A stretch of DNA of 10,674 nt from assembly GCA_003453735.1 (NCBI GenBank), contig DMNE01000251.1, positions 1,526 through 12,199 on the forward strand, written 5' to 3'. The notes under the pieces were generated by a model that saw only the letters and a program-made list of their open reading frames with translations, did no database searches and was not told the DNA's origin. The stretch comes from Nitrospiraceae bacterium. Its GTDB lineage: Bacteria; Nitrospirota; Thermodesulfovibrionia; Thermodesulfovibrionales; UBA9159. Position 1 is the first letter of the stretch. Every line of letters begins with the position of its first letter. The translations under genes and the position numbers were made by a program. Shown piece by piece: positions 7,886 to 10,674 of the stretch.

Positions 7886-8301
7886 GGGAAAGACTCTATC
7901 TGACAGATCTCATGAAGGTGAATCCTTCCAAAGAAGCAAACGACAACCTCTGGGAGGTCTCCTATACGCGCAAGGACACTTGGAATATCTTGAACGAGGA
8001 GAAGAGAAACACTGGGGCCGTGGTTCCACAATTTATTGCAGGCTGCAAAGCCTGGGGGGCATCGCACGAGTTGGCCTCTCTGATAGAAGGAACTGGTGGT
8101 CGCTGGTGGCATCACAGCCAATCGAGCTTTAACAAAGTCCTTACGGTAGCTTACTTTGATAATCTTGGGTTCCTAGACTCTTATGACCTCAACTTTTCGA
8201 ACCGCCCGGTGCGGACCCGCATGCCGGGTGGTGTGGGAGGGGCATGTCCTTTGGACGTCCCCTATCCTGATCAAAAAGAAAAACTGTTAGCTAAAATTTA
8301 A
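7882..8301 (+). pseudogene. C-terminal remnant of a group IIC intron-encoded reverse transcriptase/maturase
   Basis: The 139-codon ORF has no reverse transcriptase domain. From about residue 50 on (KAWGASHELASLIEGTGG, RWWHHSQSSFNKVLTVAY, FDNLGFLDSYDL) it fits the last 60-70 residues of group IIC intron proteins, whose maturase end typically reads G(x)W...L...Y(F/W)..LG..SL. The next stretch, NRPVRTRMPGGVGG, is not real protein but the translation of intron domain V, which commonly appears in annotated ORFs of these introns. Residues 1-45 match nothing I know. The ORF start overlaps the transposase stop (ATGA), so the junction between insertion sequence and intron fragment lies between about 7886 and 8030. 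The 5' nine-tenths of the intron gene is missing; I see no intron 5' end upstream. Confidence 0.7.
8199..8271 (+). ncRNA. Group IIC intron domains V and VI (orphan 3' end)
   Basis: Domain V: a 10-bp stem (8201-8210 with 8223-8232), a two-base bulge A8221-T8222 on the 3' side, then 3 bp and a tetraloop. The catalytic triad C8203-G8204-C8205 pairs with G8228/T8229/G8230, including a G-T wobble in the middle, and lies exactly 18 bases before the bulge, the same register as the Oceanobacillus iheyensis IIC structure as I recall it. Domain VI: GGGG (8239-8242), bulged C8243, ATGTCC (8244-8249), loop TTT, GGACGT, CCCC (8259-8262). The likely intron 3' end is CTGAT at 8267-8271. Without domains I-IV it cannot splice by itself. 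Confidence 0.8.
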
Positions 8302-8543
8302 AAGTGAACTCTTTTAAGGATTAAAAGTGAACACCGGTATTCATATAAAACAAACAAACCATGGTGGAATTGTCTTCCGTGGCGGCGAGAATGAAGTAGA
8401 GTCTCTCTGCCGCTCAGACAACAGACCATTATTTTGAGATTCTAATCTTTGCTAAGTCCGAGCCAATAGCTGCAAAGGTTTTGCGTTATATGGAAGGTGT
8501 TCATTTTTAAACTTTAAATTTGATAAAAACGGTTCACTTTTAA
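8298..8543. mobile_element. MITE-like 246-bp element with paired inverted terminal repeats
   Basis: TTAAAAGTGAAC occurs twice in direct orientation at the left (8298-8309 and 8321-8332) and, as its reverse complement, twice at the right (8499-8510 with one mismatch, 8532-8543 exact). The inner pair extends to 15 bases (TTAAAAGTGAACACC against GGTGTTCATTTTTAA, 14 of 15). Multiple subterminal repeats in this arrangement are a feature of IS21-family ends, so this is probably an internally deleted, non-autonomous derivative. The interior has no convincing ORF. I did not find target-site duplications. The IS21 attribution is an inference; transposition would need a transposase from elsewhere. Confidence 0.65.
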
Positions 8544-8571
8544 TTCTTAACTGACATCACAAAAGAAAAAC

Positions 8572-8600
8572 TTGACAAAGGGTATAAAAGAGTGTAAATT
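8572..8600 (+). promoter_or_regulatory. Sigma70-type promoter for the downstream small RNA
   Basis: TTGACA (8572-8577) is a perfect -35 box, followed after exactly 17 bases by TAAATT (8595-8600). Transcription would start near 8607. It points at a structured, non-coding stretch. Confidence 0.7.
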
Positions 8601-8606
8601 TTGGTC

Positions 8607-8765
8607 ATAGGGAGTGGTTGCACAGGTGGTGCTCTTGCTGCCCTTTGCTCGGTGTCGTAGCCGTATAGTTGTAGGACTTAAGGCCGCAAAAGTAAAGTCG
8701 TGAGACGATTAGTCTCAAAGATTTATCGGTCAGGGGGATAACAGGCACCACCTTTTATTTTCTTT
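8607..8765 (+). ncRNA. Candidate freestanding structured RNA of ~160 nt, unknown class
   Basis: The stretch lies between a good promoter and a T-rich end. GGTGGTGC (8625-8632) pairs perfectly with GCACCACC (8745-8752), closing a domain of about 128 bases, and is followed by TTTTATTTTCTTT, so the closing stem can double as an intrinsic terminator. Inside it CTG-CCCT (8638-8644) can pair with AGGG (8732-8735) and CAG (8742-8744) across an asymmetric loop, and GAGAC (8702-8706) with GTCTC (8712-8716) forms a small hairpin. No ORF with a ribosome site is inside and no gene follows on the plus strand for 360 bp, which favours a trans-acting RNA over a leader. I compared it by eye with 6S, tmRNA, SRP and RNase P RNA signatures and recognised none; a divergent 6S RNA is possible by length and architecture. 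Confidence 0.55.
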
Positions 8766-9091
8766 GACAGCCGGCACAAAGTGGTAACTGACCATTCTTC
8801 TTGCTTGCTCTTCCTGAGTTTTGCCCCGCTGACTCCATGAAATTTAAACAGTTTTTTCTAAAATCCAACCTTCCTGTGCACCTTTTCCGTCTTTGGTATC
8901 TTTCTTTGGTATCTTTTCCATCTTGGGTTTTCACCGTGCAAGATATTACAGGCCGGGGCAGCGTACGAGAGAAAAAGTGCACAGCCATTGCAAGGCACAG
9001 CTCCTAACCTCTCTCGATGGTCGTAAGACAGTCTATCCTGATGCTTGACGATACGGCCTAGTGTGCAGCATACCCATTTCTCTTTCAGCAT
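8766..9091. other. Region with no supported gene; 13-bp tandem repeat inside
   Basis: Both strands carry only short ORFs of atypical composition. One feature is exact: CTTTGGTATCTTT occurs twice in tandem at 8891-8916. A minus-strand reading ending at about 8755 contains QLPLCAGCQRK, which faintly resembles the LPICASCKKIR motif of some PAS/sensor kinases, so this may be the remains of a sensory gene; the evidence is too thin for a call. Confidence 0.35.
8891..8916. repeat. Perfect 13-bp tandem duplication
   Basis: Two adjacent identical copies of CTTTGGTATCTTT with no intervening base. It lies in non-coding DNA and has no evident role. Confidence 0.85.
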
Positions 9092-9120
9092 TTCATAATT
9101 CGTTAATTAATGTTTATAAT
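9092..9120 (+). promoter_or_regulatory. Promoter of the DUF3786 gene, possibly giving a leaderless mRNA
   Basis: TATAAT (9115-9120) is a perfect -10 box, with TTCATA (9092-9097, 4 of 6) at 17-base spacing. The predicted start site (about 9126-9128) falls on the ATG of the gene, and no Shine-Dalgarno is visible before that ATG. Confidence 0.5.
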
Positions 9121-9125
9121 AAAAA

Positions 9126-9725
9126 ATGTCACCCGGGGAAGAAAAGGCATGGGAATCACTGGGCAAGCTTAATCCTGATGATGTGTGCGTAAGAACAGAT
9201 GCAACCTTTGACGCCTCTTCTGGTCTGTACACAATAAAGTCGTTCGGAAAGGATATTTTCATCTCGCACCGGGAGAGGAAGATATTTAGCCATTCTCCAA
9301 ACAGTGATGTACTCCTACAGAGGCTTGGATATTTTTTTAATTTTTCTGTCCTCTGCTATCTGACCATGGCGAAGGATATGTCGCTAACAGGACGCCTCCT
9401 TAAACCCGCTAACATGAAGAGTGGTCAGCTCTTTTTCAGGGGCTCACACGTACTGCCCCTCGATAAGATAGCTCAAAGATTCGGTAATGACACGGACAGT
9501 TTTTTGAAACGAGGCGAGTACGTCTGCGGCGAAAGGCTGACCTACGGCGATGCCTCCCTAAGGCTTCTCCCACTGCCCAGAGTTCCTGCTATATTGATCC
9601 TCTGGAGCGCAGACGAGGAATTTCTCCCTCGGGCAGATCTACTCTTCGATTCCTCAGTCGAAATTCAATTGCCCATCGATGTTATCTGGTCCATAGCGAT
9701 GTTAAGTGTGCTCGTGATGCTATGA
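9126..9725 (+). CDS. DUF3786 domain protein
   Basis: The 199-residue product matches the DUF3786 pattern through its length: an opening EKAWESLGKLNPDDVCVRTD (residues 6-25), a strand YTIKSFGKDIFIS (35-47), a helix plus MSLTGR (85-90), and the family's end block PRVPAILILWSADEEFLPRADLLFD (151-175) before a hydrophobic C-terminal run (QLPIDVIWSIAMLSVLVML). DUF3786 proteins occur in anaerobes, often with corrinoid or one-carbon genes, but their function is not known to me. The chosen ATG fits where the family starts; there is no ribosome site and a TATAAT box lies only 5 bases upstream, so leaderless translation is possible. No partner gene is adjacent. Confidence 0.85.
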   Translation: MSPGEEKAWESLGKLNPDDVCVRTDATFDASSGLYTIKSFGKDIFISHRERKIFSHSPNSDVLLQRLGYFFNFSVLCYLTMAKDMSLTGRLLKPANMKSGQLFFRGSHVLPLDKIAQRFGNDTDSFLKRGEYVCGERLTYGDASLRLLPLPRVPAILILWSADEEFLPRADLLFDSSVEIQLPIDVIWSIAMLSVLVML

Positions 9726-9795
9726 GAATTTAACGACCCTGCGTGAAAACAGAGAAGAATCGGACTTTCGAGCAATTTGATAGTCGGAGGACGTC

Positions 9796-9841
9796 ATACA
9801 CACAGTGTATCTCTAGGAAACAATAATCACGTCATGATTAT
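9796..9841. repeat. Two adjacent short inverted repeats
   Basis: ATACAC (9796-9801) with GTGTAT (9805-9810), loop ACA; and ATAATCA (9823-9829) with TGATTAT (9835-9841), loop CGTCA. They lie between the DUF3786 stop and the riboswitch promoter and lack a T-tract, so they look more like protein-binding sites (for instance for an enhancer-binding activator) than terminators. Confidence 0.5.
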
Positions 9842-9872
9842 AAGAAATCCTAAAAAATCAACTTACATTTTT

Positions 9873-9887
9873 GAGCACATAAATTGC
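9873..9887 (+). promoter_or_regulatory. Sigma54-like promoter of the riboswitch transcript
   Basis: GAGCAC-ATAAA-TTGC fits the consensus TGGCAC-N5-TTGC except at the first two bases, so the near-invariant -24 GG is AG here. The AG (9874-9875) to GC (9886-9887) distance of 12 is correct. A start near 9899 would place the aptamer about 10 bases into the transcript. The GG mismatch keeps this tentative. Confidence 0.35.
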
Positions 9888-9909
9888 TTATCTTTCTTTT
9901 AAGACATCA

Positions 9910-9995
9910 TACGTCCCGATAAAACTAAACCCTCCGTGAGGACGGGTCAGAAAGCGCCGGGTCTTTTAAAGAAAAAAGATGGCCGAGCTACCGAA
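9910..9995 (+). promoter_or_regulatory. GEMM / c-di-GMP-I class riboswitch aptamer, variant with A at position 20
   Basis: Key blocks follow the GEMM-I order: CGATAAAACTAAACC (9917-9931); P2 with ACCC-TCC, tetraloop GTGA (9936-9939), GGA-C-GGGT; AGAAAGC (9949-9955); P3 with CGG (9958-9960), TCTTTT (9962-9967), AAAAGA (9974-9979), TGG and CCG (9983-9985); then GCTACCGAA. In Vc2 numbering, canonical G21-C46 and C22-G45 are here C9925-G9950 and T9926-A9949, so both pairs are kept by covariation. A47 is kept (A9951). Position 20, which contacts one guanine of the ligand, is A9924 in place of G, as in the GEMM-Ib subset that senses 3',3'-cGAMP. The 3' end of the aptamer is also the 5' arm of the next terminator, so ligand binding would allow read-through. 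P1 pairing is not clear to me. Confidence 0.7.
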
Positions 9996-10030
9996 GGACA
10001 GAACATTCGGTAGGTTCGGCTTTCATTTTT
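9982..10030 (+). terminator. Intrinsic terminator: riboswitch expression platform
   Basis: GCCGAG-CTACCGAA (9982-9995) pairs with TTCGGTAG (10006-10013), a bulged G, and TTCGGC (10015-10020): about 14 pairs with a 10-base loop, followed by TTTCATTTTT. The 5' arm overlaps P3 and the 3' conserved end of the aptamer, so terminator and bound aptamer exclude each other. Confidence 0.88.
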
Positions 10031-10064
10031 ATGGGTGACGAAGATCCGTATCCATGGAGGTTTT

Positions 10065-10301
10065 ATGGCAAATGAAAGGTTATCACAGTACATTTCCTCT
10101 TTGTCAGAAGAGGAGAAAAAAATTTAGGTTTGCTAAGACAAAACTATACATTGAAGACTTTGCGGAGGACCTCAGAAGCATTCTGGAAGCATCTCTCAAT
10201 CTGAAGACAGGTCTCTCGGCGCTAAACGAAAGCTCCTGGAAGTCAAGGATGCCTCACAGATGATTTCAAAGATGATCAACACGGGGCCGGTCTGGAACTG
10301 A
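10065..10301 (+). pseudogene. Small helical protein gene broken by two compensating frameshifts
   Basis: GGAGG (10056-10060) precedes ATG at 10065, giving MANERLSQYISSLSEEEKK, then a stop at 10125. Dropping one A from the A7 run at 10116-10122 moves to the frame FRFAKTKLYIEDFAEDL, RSILEASLNLKTGLSALNES up to about 10233. There a second shift returns to the first frame, LLEVKDASQMISKM, INTGPVWN, stop at 10299-10301. The rebuilt product is about 79 residues, strongly helical and soluble, of no family I recognise. It lies 35 bp after the riboswitch terminator and is its evident target. Either the gene is decayed, the two indels are sequence errors, or slippage at the A7 run is used; the net shift is zero, so a functional relative may have the open frame. 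Confidence 0.6.
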
Positions 10302-10542
10302 GTAGATAGGGATTATTTGTAACACTTGATGAGCAGACAGACAACAACCCTGCCCCAACAACGATGTGCGCAAATGGACGCAATCCGGCCCCCGCCCCGA
10401 ACGTAACAAATCTTCCCGGCGTCTTAAACTTTTTTTGTTGGATACTTCACAGATTCACAGGTTTCTTATCGAATACGCAGAATTCCCCAACAGTTTCTAT
10501 TCTAATAAAGCAACAGTTCTTGTGGTTGCCACCTCCAAAACC
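10302..10542. other. Non-coding gap
   Basis: I see no supported gene, terminator or repeat in these 241 bp. The single plus-strand ORF here (10364-10558) has no ribosome site and a low-complexity, proline-rich opening. Confidence 0.5.
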
Positions 10543-10551
10543 TGATATAAT
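10543..10551 (+). promoter_or_regulatory. Extended -10 promoter of the last gene
   Basis: TGATATAAT is TGN followed by a perfect TATAAT (10546-10551), the extended -10 type that needs little or no -35 box. TGATATAA is repeated at 10551-10558. A second TATAAT at 10595-10600, with TTGCTA (10570-10575) at 19-base spacing, is an alternative. Confidence 0.5.
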
Positions 10552-10558
10552 GATATAA

Positions 10559-10578
10559 GTATAGCAGCGTTGCTATAC
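10559..10578. promoter_or_regulatory. Palindrome at the predicted transcription start: operator or 5' hairpin
   Basis: GTATAGCA (10559-10566) and TGCTATAC (10571-10578) are perfect 8-bp inverted repeats around GCGT. The site covers the +1 region of the extended -10 promoter and the -35 of the second TATAAT, so a dimeric repressor bound here would block both. Confidence 0.55.
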
Positions 10579-10618
10579 CAAGAAGTCGGAGCTATATAAT
10601 TATGGTAGGGAGAGTTAA

Positions 10619-10674
10619 ATGACAGCGAAGGTAATGACAATTATCATTATTGTGGTTTTTTTATGTTGTTTTAC
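10619..10674 (+). CDS. N-terminus of an exported or membrane protein (cut by window end)
   Basis: ATG at 10619 follows GGGAGAG (10608-10614) at good spacing. The 18 visible codons read MTAKVMTIIIIVVFLCCF, a positively charged start and a hydrophobic core typical of a signal peptide or membrane anchor; the paired cysteines might form a lipobox but too little is visible. Function cannot be given. Confidence 0.6.
   Translation, partial: MTAKVMTIIIIVVFLCCF

Noticed and set aside
7870..8121. Minus-strand ORF of 83 codons opposite the intron-protein remnant
   Set aside because: It is the antisense shadow of the maturase-tail ORF and has no recognisable motif or ribosome site.
8298..8543. Spaced repeats as a possible mini CRISPR array
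   Set aside because: Two copies are direct and two inverted, the unit is only 12 bases and spacings differ (23 and 33 bases); this fits transposon ends, not CRISPR.
8755..9091. Two overlapping minus-strand ORFs with cysteine pairs (LPLCAGCQRK, VPCNGCALF)
   Set aside because: No ribosome site, no coherent domain, and the reading shifts between frames; the resemblance to the LPICASCKKIR sensor-kinase motif covers only about ten residues, so I only mention it as a possible relic.
10364..10558. 64-codon plus-strand ORF
   Set aside because: No ribosome site, odd composition, and it runs through the promoter of the last gene.

Overview
The window reads as an accessory-to-core stretch of chromosome from an anaerobic, Gram-negative-type bacterium. 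I infer this from a flavin-based electron-bifurcating transhydrogenase (NfnAB), an iron-sulfur quinolinate synthase, a DUF3786 protein, and several exported proteins including a lytic transglycosylase. A Nitrospirota or Desulfobacterota-like host would fit, but no rRNA or other clean phylogenetic marker is present, so this is a weak inference.

Layout. Positions 56-4401 (minus strand) hold a compact four-gene run, transcribed right to left: a secreted lytic transglycosylase with DUF4124-like segments, nadA (start abutting the previous stop), a TPR protein with one membrane segment, and a secreted protein built from about four copies of a roughly 85-residue repeat. After a 350-bp gap, 4751-7062 (minus strand) encodes NfnB and NfnA, which overlap by one base (TAATG). 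Together these two should couple NADH, NADPH and ferredoxin pools.

From about 7480 to 8550 the window is a graveyard of mobile DNA on the plus strand. It holds an intact-looking IS200/IS605-type Y1 transposase, then, overlapping its stop codon, an ORF whose tail is the C-terminal remnant of a group IIC intron maturase. That remnant runs into a recognisable intron domain V/VI, followed by a 246-bp element bounded by paired copies of TTAAAAGTGAAC in inverted orientation. Next comes a freestanding candidate small RNA (about 8607-8765) with a good sigma70-type promoter, a long closing stem and a T-tract.

The right part (9126-10674, plus strand) holds a DUF3786 protein with a possibly leaderless start, then a c-di-GMP-I/GEMM-type riboswitch (about 9910-9995) overlapping an intrinsic terminator. 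The ligand-contact position usually G (position 20) is A here, and two neighbouring base pairs have covaried. The riboswitch sits behind a sigma54-like promoter and precedes a small gene broken by two compensating frameshifts. The window ends with the start of a membrane or exported protein behind an extended -10 promoter and a palindrome.

The most interesting items are the G20A GEMM-like riboswitch with its frameshifted target, the transposase/group II intron junction, the orphan structured RNA, and the four-repeat secreted protein.
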